The notes beneath the pieces are model-generated. The model had not been told where the DNA came from and did not search any database. It was given only the letters and a program-made list of their open reading frames with translations. A stretch of DNA of 64,000 nucleotides, from the NCBI RefSeq assembly GCF_963082655.1, contig NC_081553.1, positions 47,783,541 through 47,847,540 on the forward strand, given 5' to 3'. The first letter of the stretch is position 1. Each line of letters starts with the position of its first letter. This DNA comes from Stomoxys calcitrans. Lineage: Eukaryota; Arthropoda; Insecta; Diptera; Muscidae. This document shows positions 12,460 to 23,077 of this stretch, piece after piece. A program made the translations under genes and the position numbers.

Positions 12460-13305
12460 TTAATAATAGTCAGTGCATTGCATATAACTACGCCATTTTT
12501 CCCAATTAGCACAGCCAACAATTTCACTATAGCCATCGTTGGGCTCCTCTCGCGACGAGCCAGGGGCAGAGGAAATGCGAACATGCAGGAAACCTTTACC
12601 TTGGCCACAATTAAGCAACATGGGCTCAGTGGTCTCTTGCAGGCATATATAAAACTTATTTGGATTCATTGTCTCCCACGGCTGTTGCATATGTTCGCTA
12701 TCGCAAATGTGCACCTGTTCGTGGGCGCTCAATGCCACACATGCAGGCCATTCCTCGAATGGTATGCAACCCGAATAGCCCAAGCCATTGAAATATCCAC
12801 GACCCTCGGGACAACGCATGGTGAGCGGTTGTTTGGTCTGCATGTCGCAGAGGTAGAATATATTCGGATCAACATCTCCCCAAGTGCCGGTGGAGGATTT
12901 ACAGGAGCCCATAGCCTGGGCAGGGGTCAAATTGGGTGTGCTGGTATGGCTGCCGTTACTCGCCGAGTTGGCAGGCATTGAAGTGGACGTTACAGAAGCT
13001 GTTGGCTTTTGCGGTGCTGATGTTTTCGATGATTGTTGGGCTATTATGGGATTTCTCATGGCATTGTTGCTAAGTGTTTGCAACATGGTTGTTGCAGGTA
13101 CTCCCCCTGCTGCTGCTGCATTTGTTCTCTCCTCCAACCATTTCCAGTTGTTGGGATGTGTTGGTGCATTAATGGCACCCTCTGAGGTGGCATTCATAAA
13201 AATCATGATTGCTAGGGCCATATAAAAAATTCCTGCATGTTGACGGCAGCAACTGCCATATCCTTTGTAGTTGTGGTTTTCAGGGAATTTTTGCTTAAAT
13301 TTCAT
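12460..13305 (-). CDS. Secreted protein with two chitin-binding peritrophin-A-like domains
   Basis: Predicted 281 residues from the ATG at 13305. Upstream in-frame codons would need a GTG start and lie in the presumed 5' UTR. Residues 25-43 form a hydrophobic segment like a signal peptide (IFYMALAIMIFM), and an ATG at residue 29 is an alternative start giving a shorter leader. Residues 44-130 are Ser/Thr/Pro/Ala-rich, mucin-like. Domain 1 has Cys 135, 153, 165, 180 and 189. Domain 2 has Cys 201, 221, 233, 265 and 277, with FYLC/FYIC and EEWPAC/WEKW motifs. This is CBM14-like but lacks the usual second cysteine. The likely role is binding chitin in peritrophic matrix or cuticle, outside the cell (family knowledge). 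Domain 2 has 17 extra residues encoded by a 51-nt segment bounded by GT and AG (12549-12599) that may be an intron. It is a paralogue of the gene at 40126-40673. Confidence 0.85.
   Translation of the reverse strand: MKFKQKFPENHNYKGYGSCCRQHAGIFYMALAIMIFMNATSEGAINAPTHPNNWKWLEERTNAAAAGGVPATTMLQTLSNNAMRNPIIAQQSSKTSAPQKPTASVTSTSMPANSASNGSHTSTPNLTPAQAMGSCKSSTGTWGDVDPNIFYLCDMQTKQPLTMRCPEGRGYFNGLGYSGCIPFEEWPACVALSAHEQVHICDSEHMQQPWETMNPNKFYICLQETTEPMLLNCGQGKGFLHVRISSAPGSSREEPNDGYSEIVGCANWEKWRSYMQCTDYY
12549..12599 (-). other. Candidate 51-nt in-frame intron (exitron) in the chitin-binding gene
   Basis: On the minus strand the sequence reads CAAG|GTAAAG at the donor and GCGAG|AGGAG at the acceptor, with pyrimidine-rich DNA before the AG. 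It is phase 1, 51 nt (17 codons) and stop-free. Removing it sets the Cys233-Cys265 interval to 15, the same as the other three domains of this family in the window. Against splicing, the segment encodes GKGF, which resembles the GRGYF of domain 1. Splicing is inference. Confidence 0.45.
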
Positions 13306-13360
13306 TTTTCTCTGTGATCCGATTTTGGTTCTTTTTTTGTTTGCTATAAAATCCACAGAG

Positions 13361-13367
13361 TTTTATA
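13361..13367 (-). promoter_or_regulatory. TATA box of the first chitin-binding gene
   Basis: Reads TATAAAA on the minus strand, about 56-62 nt upstream of the ATG at 13305. A start site about 30 nt downstream would give a 5' UTR of roughly 25-35 nt. I see no strong initiator motif. Confidence 0.55.
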
Positions 13368-14263
13368 TTTTATTTATATTTGTCATGTAAAAAAAAGGGA
13401 AAAAATTCAATTTTTTCTACAAAATCCTCAGTAGGGATTTTGCTGGTTGATTATTTTTTTCCAATTTTTTTTTTTTGGAGGACCAACTTTTTTCCTTTCT
13501 CTGTGGCTCTTATTATTATTCACATGCACGAATTGTCTGTTTCTGAGCGAGTGTGTGTGTGCGTGTGTGTGTGTATTTTGGTAATGGTATTCAAAGGGAA
13601 ACTATGTGCTTTGTTTGTATTGAAGTTTGAATTCGTTTACTGGCGTTTTTTCCTCGTTTGTTTATTTTCATATATCGAAAAAATCATAAATAAATTGTTA
13701 ATAAATTTATAGTCACAATTTTCAATGGTTCTCTGGTTTGTTTCTTTTTTTTGCTCGAACTGTACGCGATACCCGTTTTTGTGCGATGTCGAGTTTTTAT
13801 TTTTAAATTTTTTTTGGTTGTGGAACTTTTGGAATGTTTCTCGCGCTTTTAGACTTTTGTCAACTTGTCTCTCTGTAACGGCGAATGGTCATCGTTTGTT
13901 GGTAACCGTCGTTGCTGTCACTCATTTTTATATGGCTGCGAAAAGTAATTTGTGGCTTTTTGATTGGCAACAACAACAGCAACAAAAGTAAGGTTTTTGG
14001 AGACTTTTCAGCATTTCAACGCTGTTGCATTGTTGAATTGTTGTCTATTTTCGTTTGCCATATTTTTAAATATTTGCCATTTTCTTTTCATTTTGACGCT
14101 GATTGGTATCGCTGATAATTGATGACGTTGAAAATTTATTTTTATTCATTCGTGCATTCGAAAGGTTTGGTGGCATATGGAGTAAGGTAAGAAATCCAAG
14201 GAAAAGCGAAAGCTTTAAACAACTTCAAATATTGATGGCAACATCTCGAAAATATGTTTTAAA
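13368..14263. other. Upstream intergenic DNA, T-rich, no further gene seen
   Basis: T-rich low-complexity DNA with a GT microsatellite at 13547-13575 and CAA repeats near 13970-13988. Frames at 13380-14115 are T-rich shadows without conserved motifs. Regulatory sequence for the gene at 12460-13305 could lie here, but none can be named. Confidence 0.5.
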
Positions 14264-14757
14264 CTAGCTGGACAGGGTCCGCTCCCCTGTGCCTTCTTTT
14301 ACTCTCCCATTTTATATGGGCCCTATATTGGCACCGTAATGAAAAAAGTCCTGCTTGGGGGTGTTGCAAAAGTTGCAAATTTTACCCATGAACATTCCAT
14401 TAAGCAACAGGAGCAAACATCGCACATATCAATGAATGCAGTCCGACTCAAGTTTAAGCTCAATGATAAGGGACCTCCTTCTTATAGCCGAGTCTGAACG
14501 GCGTGTCGCAGTGTGACACCTGTGAGGAGCATAGTACCTCACAAATCTCGCCAGCATTAGGAGGGGATTACCACCGCTGAAAATTTTTTATTTATGATGG
14601 TTTCGCCAGGATTTGAACCCAGGCGTTTAGCGTCATAGGCGGACATGCTAACCTCTGCGCTACGGTGGCCTTGGGGGTCTTAGATATTTCAAATATTTCG
14701 CCCCAAAGTGTGGATATCATATTGGCGTTCTACTACCAAATATCATTCATTTGAGCT
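14264..14757 (-). mobile_element. Helitron 3'-end fragment carrying a SINE
   Basis: The 3' terminus CTAG lies at 14264-14267 in minus orientation, flanked outside by T as expected for Helitrons. It adjoins a GC-rich end of the form CAGGGTCCGCTCCCCTGTGCC. A SINE interrupts it at 14363-14672. Family-typical text (CATTTGAGC) resumes to 14757, where a DINE array begins. Confidence 0.75.
14363..14672 (-). mobile_element. tRNA-derived SINE, full-length copy
   Basis: On the minus strand the head reads GGCCACCGTAGCGCAGAGG (A-box-like TAGCGCAGAGG) and then GGTTCAAATCC (B box, one change from consensus). Next come a central CGGACTCGGCTATAAGAAGG-like block (here CAGACTCGGC) and a tail GGTAAAATTTGCAAC. 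CTTGGGGGT at 14354-14362 and 14670-14678 is a candidate target-site duplication. It is probably made by pol III and moved by a LINE (family knowledge). Confidence 0.85.
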
Positions 14758-15180
14758 ACTAGCCGAACAAAATCAGCAAAATCGCATTATAAATGTGGCT
14801 TTTATGGGCCTAAGACCCTAAATCGTAGGATCGGTCTATATGGCAGCTATATCCAAATCTAAACCAATCTGGGCCAAATTGAAGAAGGATGTCGGAGGAC
14901 CCTAAACAACGCACTGTCCAAAATTTCAGCAAAATCGGATAATAAATGTGGCATTTATGGGACTAAGACCCAAAATCGGCGATTGGTCTATATGGGAGTT
15001 ATATGAAGATATAGTCCGATATAGCCCATCTTCGATCTAAACCTGCTTATGGACAAAAAAAAGAATGTGTGCAAGGTGTCAGCTCAATATCTCTATTTTT
15101 AAAGACTGTAGCGTAATTTCAACAGACATACGGTCGGACATGGCTAGATGGTCTAAATTTTTAAGCTGATCAAGAATATA
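14758..15180 (-). mobile_element. INE-1/DINE-1-like fragment, about 2.5 units
   Basis: It contains TATGGCAGCTATATCCAAAT and GACTGTAGCG, with the head phrase AAGAATATATATACTTAA at the right. The tail is missing and both sides adjoin Helitron 3' ends. Confidence 0.75.
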
Positions 15181-15186
15181 TATACT

Positions 15187-17765
15187 TAAGTAGCCAAACC
15201 GGGCCCGCTCCGCTGCGCCTTCTTTAACTCTCTAATATCTTTTTTGGGTGGGGACACTTCGCCCTGAATGCGAATATCGAATTCGTGCCATTGTAGCCCA
15301 TGACACCTAATGCGTTCGAATCCTGGCGAGAACATGGAAAAAACAGTGTTTATCCCCTCTTAGTGTAGGCGACATTTGCGAGGTATAATGCCATGCATGG
15401 TCAAAAATTTTCCCCAAAGCTGGTGTCGCACTGCTGGACGCCATTCGGACTCGGCTATAAAAAACAAATCCCTTATCATTCAGTTTAAATTTGAATCGCA
15501 AAGCACTCATGGATGTGTGAGAATTTGCCCCCTTCTCCGCTCCTCGTGATAATGTGCTTCCTTGGAATAATGTTCTCAATAGGGGAGGGATGGCACCTCA
15601 GTCATTTCGACTCAAATATGGATATTAAATTCGTGCTGCATTTCCAAATCCCTTTGATATGAACCCCATATTGCAATGGCCGGTAAACATGAACCATATG
15701 GAGGGTGTTTTAGGGCTGGGCCGGCCACCGGAACTTTGTACTGGAAATTTATATCAAATTCGTTCTTCATTCCCAACGGAAATAAATTTCAGTTAAGCGG
15801 CTGCTTTAGGGCGTACCCCAAAACACTTGGCTCCACAATTGGATATCAAATTCGTTTTCTACTCTCAAATACCTTTCATTTGAGTCCTCTATTGTCATAA
15901 TGGGTGAAATAACCCATCTGATGTATTTTTAGGAGGAAAAGCACCACCTAGACTTGAACGCAAATTTTAATGTCAGATTCGAAATCTACTCCCTAATACC
16001 TTTCATTTGAGTTCTATAAAACCATGGTCGGCTAATATGCCCATTCGGGGGTATTTGGAGCTGGGCGATCTAACATTACTTGGACCTAATGTTTTAAGCC
16101 ATATATGTAGTCTTACATTGAAATGAACTTCGAATATATCTGTTTAGAGGAGTTTTGTGGTTAGGGGGGAGTGGGGGCCCCCCCAACCCTCATACCATAT
16201 TCGCGTTCTGGTCTCCACTACCTTACATTTGAAAGACTCATTGTGCCCATCGGACCACTTTCGGATATGGGTGGGGTTTTTGCGGTAAAGGGGAGGGTCC
16301 GCCTTCACCCGATATCAAAAAATTATATAGCCTATGTTTTCATCCAGACAAACGTACACAATCTATGAAAATTTTAAGAAAATCGGTTCAGCCAAGTATC
16401 ATGTAGTCATAATGAGTCTAATGGCGTTTTTGAGGGGTAGCGTCGCCCCCTATACTTCGATCTGATTTTGTATGCCAGATTCGAAATCTACTCCCGAATA
16501 CCTTTCATTTGAGTCCCATATTGAAATGAACGCCCAATATGTCTGTTTGGGGGAGTTTTGGGGATGGGACGGACCGATGGGTACTTAGACTCAACGTTTA
16601 CTACAACATTCATATTCTACTCTCCAATACCTTTCATTTGATACCCATATTGTCCCGATCGGTCCACTTTTGATTTTGGTTGTTGTTTTTGGTATAAGGG
16701 GAGGGTCCGTCCCTCTTCCGATACCGAAAAATTATATAGCCTATGTTTCCTTCCAGACCAAACTACATAATATGCGAAAATTTCGGGAAAATCGGTTCTG
16801 CCGTTTTTCAGTCTATACGGAACAAACAAACCGAGTCCCATATATCCGTGATTTTGTAATGGGCCCATTTTGGGCGTTTTTGTGGGGGCGACCCCCTATA
16901 GTTCGATATGAGTTTGTATGCCAGATTCGTAATCTACTCCTGCGTACTTTTCATTTGATACCCATATTGTGCTTATCGGTCCACTTTTGATTTTGGGTGG
17001 TGTTTTTGGGGTAATGGTGCAGGGTCCGCCCCCTTCCGTTATCAATAAATTATAAAGCCTATTCCTACTTCCTGACCATATTCGTAATCTACTCCCGAAT
17101 ACCTTTCATTTGAGTCCCATATTGTCATGGTCGTCAAATAGCCCTATTGTAAGGGGTTTCTGGGACTGGGGAGGTCTCCCAGGTACTTGGACCCAACTTT
17201 TATTATGAAATTCGTACTCTACTCTTAAGTACCTTTCATTTGAATCCCATATTGTCCCGATCAGTCCCCTTTTATTTTTGGTCAGTACTGTTGGGGTAAG
17301 GGGGGTCCGCCCCCTTCTCGATATCAAAAAACCATCTTATCATTATTGGTTTAAATTTCCATTTGGAGGGCTTTGGAGATGGGGCAGCCGCCCCTGTTTT
17401 TGAGTTATTATAAACATACTAAATTTCACTTAAATCGCCCTATCCATCTCCGAGATCTGGCGCTTTTGAAAATAAGGTAAGGGGAGGGTCCGCCCAATAA
17501 AGTTTGGATGTTAGATCTACCTCATTCTCGTGGTTTTTGTGGTGGATTGGAGTAGGCAAAACCCTTTGCCCCGAAAGTGAATATCAGATTCATACTCTAC
17601 TGCCAAAAACCACATTTGGTTCAGGGGGAGTTTATGAGATGAGTCGTCTCTGAAACACTTGGCCATAAACTGATATCAGAGTTGAGACCTTTTTTGCCAT
17701 AATCTACAAATATGTCCAGTTTGAGGGGTATGTGGGGTTGGGGAGGCCACTCACGCATTTAACAA
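15187..17765 (-). mobile_element. Non-autonomous Helitron, SINE-bearing subfamily
   Basis: The 3' end lies at the left. The complement of GGAGCGGGCCCGGTTTGGCTA is at about 15187-15210 and the final CTAG is mutated. Inside are a SINE (15289-15580) and units of about 130 bp with CCTTTCATTTGAG. A copy of the 5' signature (CAGTCTATACGGAACAAACA) sits internally at about 16808, so the block may be a fusion or nested. The same layout, including the SINE position, recurs at 30109-32378 in opposite orientation. Confidence 0.75.
15289..15580 (+). mobile_element. tRNA-derived SINE, subfamily 2, inside Helitron
   Basis: It starts TTGTAGCCCATGACACC, then a B-box-like GTTCGAATCCTGG, then the conserved TTCGGACTCGGCTATAAAAA block. 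The context CGAATTCGTGCCA before it is identical to that of the copy at 32000-32279 (reverse), so one insertion was copied with the Helitron. Confidence 0.8.
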
Positions 17766-17769
17766 ACAT

Positions 17770-18038
17770 CAAACAATTTTCGACCATGAGCATTCCACTA
17801 AGGAGCAGGTGCAAACTTCTTACATATCAATGAGTGCAGTCCGATTCAAGTTTTAAGCTCAATAATAAGGGGCCTCTTAATTGTAGCCGAGTCTAAACGT
17901 CGTGCCGCAGTGCGACACCTCTTATGTGAGAAGTTTTTACATGGCATAATACCTCACAAATGTTGCCACCATTAGGAGGGAAAACCACCGCTGAAAATTT
18001 TTGCTGATAGCCTCGCCAGAGATGGTTACGCATTTAGC
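17770..18038 (-). mobile_element. tRNA-derived SINE, head truncated
   Basis: Minus orientation. It has the same body as the copy at 14363-14672, with TTGAGCTTAAAACTTGAATC in complement form and a decayed CGACTCGGC block. The tRNA-like head is damaged around 18010-18038 (GCCTCGCCAGAGATGG) with no intact B box. Confidence 0.75.
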
Positions 18039-18039
18039 C

Positions 18040-18169
18040 CAGAAGAAAAGTATCTGCATCGAGCTCTTCTGTTATATTGGTTTAGGGGGAGTTTATAGGG
18101 TGAGACTACCCCCCAAATACTTGTCCTCAAAATTGGATATCAAATTCGATTTTTACTATCAAATATCTG
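18040..18169 (-). mobile_element. Helitron interior remnant
   Basis: Family-typical phrases (AAATTGGATATCAAATTCG, TTGTTTGAGCACC) appear without termini. It passes into the 191-bp tandem repeat. Confidence 0.5.
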
Positions 18170-18760
18170 TTGTTTGAGCACCTTTTTGCCATACTAGGCA
18201 AACATGGCCGATTTAAAGGGAGTTAAGGAGACAGACACAGACATAATATCAGCATCGTGCTAGAGCACCATTTGTTTGAGCCCTATAATGTCAAGCATTT
18301 TTAAGGTGGCGATCAAGATATTCGGGGCTACGGGTCCCGTTCAGATCCACGCTAATTACAGAGGAGAGCACTTTTTCGCCATAGTAGGCAAACAGGGCCG
18401 ATTTAAAGGGAGTTTAGGAGGCGGACCCTGAAATAATACCAGCATCGCGCTAGAGCACGATTTTGTTTGAGCCCTATAATGTCAAGCATTTTGAAGGTGG
18501 TGATCAAGATATTCAGGGCTACGGGTCCCGTTCAGATCCACAATAATTACAGAGGAGAGCATTTTTCTGCCATAGCAGGCAAACATGGCCGATTTAAAGG
18601 GAGTTTAGGAGGCGGACCCTGAAATAATATCAGCATCCTTTTAGAGCACGATTTTGTTTGAGCCCTATAATGTCAAGCATTTTTAAGGTGGCGATCAAGA
18701 TATTCAGGGCTACGGATCCCGTTCAGATCCATACTAATTACAGAGGAGAGCGTGTACAAA
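18170..18760 (+). repeat. Tandem repeat, 191-bp unit, three copies
   Basis: The anchor GTCAAGCATT occurs at 18290, 18481 and 18672, a period of 191 bp. Each unit ends GGGTCCCGTTCAGATCCA then AATTACAGAGGAGAG. A single diverged copy of part of the unit is at about 10284-10346. No coding potential. Confidence 0.85.
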
Positions 18761-19075
18761 GGAGAGCGATGGTGTTGATTGGGGACAGTAGGGTATCCAA
18801 CTCTATTGCCTCTCTTGAACATCGTCGCAATGTGGGTTGTTTGGCGATGTTCTATCGGTACTTTCTCGGTGTGTGTGTTCGTCTGATATTCGTCTTCTTA
18901 TTCCTGATGTAAGGATGTTTGTCAGGGCTACTAGACATTCCAGGAACTCACAACCGTTTGTGATTGATTAGCCAGCGGACCGCACAATGCATTATGGAGA
19001 GAAATCTTATTTCGCCTGTGGAATCGACTTCCGGTTCGTATGTGGATTCAACTTCCTGCTAATGTTTTTCCCATC
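18745..19075 (+). pseudogene. Non-LTR retrotransposon ORF2 C-terminal fragment
   Basis: One frame (about 18757-18910) reads LIGDSRVSNSIASLEHRRNV followed by GCLAMFYRYFLG. After shifts it continues with ERNLISPVEST and a proline-rich end near 19040-19065. The EHRRNVGCLAMFYRYF pattern is typical of the region after the reverse transcriptase in Jockey/CR1-type elements. Frameshifts and stops show that it is dead. It lies between the 191-bp repeats and a SINE piece. Confidence 0.7.
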
Positions 19076-19089
19076 CACTTTGACATCCA

Positions 19090-19196
19090 GAGTCGCGCTG
19101 AGGCACGCCGTTCGGACTCGGCTATAAAAAGGAGGCACATTGAGCTTAAACTTGAATCGGATAGCACTCATTGATATGTGAGAAGATTGCACCTTT
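19090..19196 (+). mobile_element. SINE 3' portion (truncated)
   Basis: Contains CACGCCGTTCGGACTCGGCT and the AAACTTGAATCGGATAGCAC part of the SINE body, but no tRNA-like head. It is followed immediately by a DINE head. Confidence 0.75.
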
Positions 19197-21130
19197 TTAT
19201 ACCCTCCACCATAGGATGGGGGAATACTAATTTTGTCATTCTTTTGTAACACTTCGAAATAGGTGTCTAAGACCCTATAAAGTATATATATTCTTGATCG
19301 TCATGACATTTTAAGTCGATCTAGCCATGTCCGTCCGTCCTTCCGCCCTTCTGTCCGTCCGTCTGTCTGTCTATCGAAGGCACACTAACTTTCGAAGGAG
19401 TAAAGCTATTCGCTTGAAATTTTGCACAAATTCTTCTTATTAGTGTAGATCAGTTGGGATTGTAAATGGGCCATATCGGTACATGTTTTGATATAGCTGC
19501 CATATAAACCGATCTTGGGTCTTGACTTCTTGAGCCTCTAGAGGGCGCAATTCTTATCCGATTGGAATGAAATTTTGCTCGATGTGTTTTATTATGATAT
19601 CCAACAACTGTGCCAAATAGGGTTCAAATCGGTCTATAACCTGATATAGCTGCCATATAAACCGATCTGGGGACATGACTTCTTGAGCTTCTTGAGGACG
19701 CAATTCGTATCCGATTGGAATGAAATTTTGTACGACGTGTTTTGTTATGATATTCAACATCTGTGCCAAGTATGGTTCAAATCGGTTTATAACCTGATAT
19801 AGCTGCCATATAAACCGATCTTGGGTCTTGACTTCTTGAGCCTATAGAGGGCGCAATTCTTATCCGATTGGAAAGAAATTTTGCACAAAGTGTTTTGGTA
19901 AGACTTCCAACAACTGTGCCAAGTAAAGTTCAAATGGGTCAATAACCTGATATAGCTGCCATATAAACCGATCTGGGGTCTTGACTTCTTGAGTCTCTAG
20001 AGGGCGCAATTCTCGTCCGATTTAACTGAAATTTTGCACGTAGCGTTTTGGTATCACTTTCAACAAATGTGCTCAGCATAGCGCAAATCGGTTCATTACC
20101 TGGTATAGCTGCTATATAAACCAATCTTGGAACTTCAGTTCTTGAGCCGCTAGAGGACGCATTTCTCATCCGATTTGGCTGAAATTTTACATGAGGTGTT
20201 TTGTTATGACTTCCAACAACTGTGCTAAGTATGGTTCAAAACGGTTCATAAGCTGATATAGCTGCCATATAAACCGATCTTGGATCTTGAGTTCTTGAGC
20301 CGCTAGAGGGCGCATTTCTCATCCGATTTGGCTGAAATTTTGCATGAGTTGTTTGGTATCACTTCCAACAATTGTGCTCAGTATGGCGCAAATCGGTTCA
20401 TAACTTGGTATAGCTGCCATATAAACCGATCTTGGATCTTGAGTTCTTGATCCAAGGGAGCGTATTTCTCATCCGATTTGGCTGAAATTTTACATGAGGT
20501 GTTTTGTTATGACTTCCAACAACTGTGCTAAGTATGGTTCAAAACGGTTCATAAACTGATATAGCTGCCATATGAACCGATCTTTCATATTGACTTCTTC
20601 AGCCAATCGGTTCATAACTTGGTATAGCTGCTATATAAACCGATCTTGGATCTTGAGTTCTTGAGCCGCTAGGGGGCGCAGTTCTCATCCGATTGGGCTG
20701 AAATTTTGCATGGGGTCTTTTGGTATCACTTCCAACAACTGCGCTCAGTATGGCGCAAATTGGTTCATAACCTGGTATAGCTGCTATATAAACCAATCTG
20801 GGGACTTGACTTCTTGAGCTTCTAGAGGGCGCAATTCCTATCCGATTTGGCTGAAATTTTGCATGAGATGTTTTGTTATGACTTCCAACAACTGTGCTCA
20901 GTATGGCGCAAATCGCTTCATAACTTGGTATAGCTGCTATATAAACCGATCTTGGATCTTGAATTCTTGAGCCGCTGGAGGGCGTATTTCTCATCCGATT
21001 TGGCTAAAATTTTGCATGTGATGTTTTGGTATCACTTCCAACAACTGTGCTAAGTATGGCGCAAATCGGTTCATAACTTGGTATAGCTGCCATATAAACC
21101 GTTCTGGGATATTGACTTCTTCAGCCTCTA
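19197..21130 (+). mobile_element. INE-1/DINE-1-like element, about 11 units, tail missing
   Basis: The head TTATACCCTCCACCATAGGA is followed by TATAAAGTATATATATTCTT, CGATCTAGCCATGTCCGTCC and a GTCCGTC tract. The anchor GCTGCCATATAAACCGATCT occurs at 19497, 19649, 19802 and 19955, a period of 152-153 bp. It ends abruptly at an AGAGAGAG stretch near 21132. The frames at 19554-20994 are repeat shadows. Confidence 0.88.
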
Positions 21131-22239
21131 GAGAGAGAGAGACTTTTTTTGACACACAGTAGTCTAATTAGCATTTAGCATGATACCTAATGAATGCCGC
21201 TCTTCCTCGGCTTTCATTGGCTCAACCAAGTCGAAGAGTTCCTAGATCTGTATATTTGAGAGACCCTAGCAAACGAATAAAGGATGCAGACACAACATTC
21301 GATTGAAACATAAGCTACTGCATTTTAGAGAAATGACCTTGTTGCCCCATACTGATCGCTCTTACTCCCTTTTTCTCCCTTTTATATCTAATATTTCATA
21401 GGCCAATACTATGCACTGCATACATATAAGGGGAGTCTTCTTGCCACCAAGAAGTTCCCAGTCGCTAATTTGATTTGATTTCTTTGACTACATGTAATTT
21501 GAAGCCATCAAATGTCCCACATGAACATAAATTACAAAATTATTCTATTGTTGTTGTTATCATAATCTTGGGCAGCAATAGCTTGTTTTCAGTGATTTTG
21601 ATCCTTATTGAAATGAGTCAACGTGCATTTCGAAAAATCACCGCAAACTTTTATTATTATTCAAATTACTGTTGCGACTGACCTCTAAACCCATTTTCGC
21701 TTATGTGGCCATTACTGTTCAGTTGAGCGTATCACCGCACTTCATATTACCCTCATATGGATTATCTACCATATTTAATTAGGCTGCAATGGATGCCCTT
21801 TAAATTTCTACACACTTCTGACGTCATATTGATATTAACCAGTTATAAATTGTGTGTTCTCGCTTTCCAGTTCTTTCTGTTTTTTTGCCGACCAAGATAA
21901 GATACAAACAATAACAGGTAGGTGTCATCGAATTTTGGAGAAAAGATTGGCTCTTAGTGAGACGTCAATTATTGGCGTGTGGCATTTATTTACTTACTTT
22001 TTTCTATTACTTTGATATACAAACTTAAATAGTCATTGGTTATTTTTAAAAATAGTTGAGGTGTTCTGTGCGTATTTATATTTAGACATGTTTAATACAC
22101 AATTCTACAATAAAAAAAGTTGCAAACTTTTCGATTCTCATTATTTTTATTGAATTTTTGACACCATTTCTCCCTAACTTCAAACACCTTAGGCAGGAGA
22201 GGTAACAACGAAATAGGCCGAAACTCTGATTTTCAAAAT
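21131..22239. other. Unclassified DNA, no gene seen
   Basis: About 1.1 kb of single-copy-looking sequence, A+T-rich toward the right. The frame at 21475-21681 lacks recognisable motifs. It may be old intergenic sequence between repeat blocks. Confidence 0.5.
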
Positions 22240-22284
22240 AGTATTAATAAGTTAACGAGTGCTAAGTTCAGCCGGGCCGAATGT

Positions 22285-22478
22285 GGGGAACCCACCACCA
22301 GGGGTTTGGGAACTCACCACCAGGGGTTTGGGAACCCACCACCAGGGGTTTGGGAACCCACCACCAGGGGTTTTGGAACCCACCACCAGGAGTTTGGGAA
22401 CCCACCACCAGGGGTTTGGGAACCCACCACCAGGGGTTTTGGAACCCACCACCAGGGGTTTAGGAACCCACCACTAGG
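22285..22478 (+). repeat. 22-bp minisatellite, block 1 (about 9 copies)
   Basis: The unit is CCCACCACCAGGGGTTTGGG plus AA, with minor variants (CTCACC, TTTTGGAA, GGAGTTTG). It begins directly after the DINE tail hairpin and ends at ACCACTAGGGCATAATTTT. Frames in all phases are repeat artefacts. Confidence 0.95.
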
Positions 22479-22847
22479 GCATAATTTTATTCTACAAACC
22501 AAACTTCTTTCAAACCACCAAAAATTTAAGCTTCTAGGAACCGAACAAGTATGATCGAGAGACCGGTTTACATGGGAGCTATATCAGGTTACCGTATGTG
22601 GACCGTATTTGGGATAGTTATTGGAAGTCGTAACAGAACATCGCATGCAAAATTTCAACCAAATCGGACAAAAATTGCGGCTTGTAGGGACTCAAGAAGT
22701 CAAAAAGGGATATCGGTTTATATGGGAGCTATATGAGGTTATAGACTGATTCGAACCGTACTAAGCCAAGTTGTTGGAAGTCATAACAGAGTCAAAATAG
22801 TATAAATAAGTTAACGCGTATTAAGTTCAGCCGGGGCGAATGTTGGG

Positions 22848-23077
22848 TACACACCACCAAGGGTTTGGGAACCCACCCCCAGGGGTTTGGGAACCCACCC
22901 CCAGGGGTTTGGGAATCCACCCCCAGGGGTTTGGGAACCCACCCCCAGGGGTTTGGGAACCCACCACCAGGGGTTTGGGAACCCACCACCAGGGGTTTGG
23001 GAATCCACCACCAGGGGTTTGGGAACTCACCACCAGGGGTTTTTGAACTCACCACCAGGGGTTTGGGAACCCACCAC
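22848..23077 (+). repeat. 22-bp minisatellite, block 2 (about 10 copies)
   Basis: Same 22-bp unit, several copies with CCCACCCCCAGG. Flanks match block 1 on both sides (AAGTTCAGCCGGG before, CTAGGGCATAATTTTATTC after). Confidence 0.95.

Noticed and set aside
12412..12981. Open frame of 189 codons on the plus strand
   Set aside because: It is antisense to the chitin-binding gene, which has signal peptide, ordered cysteines and a TATA box on the minus strand.
22285..23077. Regular short repeats that resemble a CRISPR array
   Set aside because: The units are directly adjacent without spacers, and the genome is a fly's.
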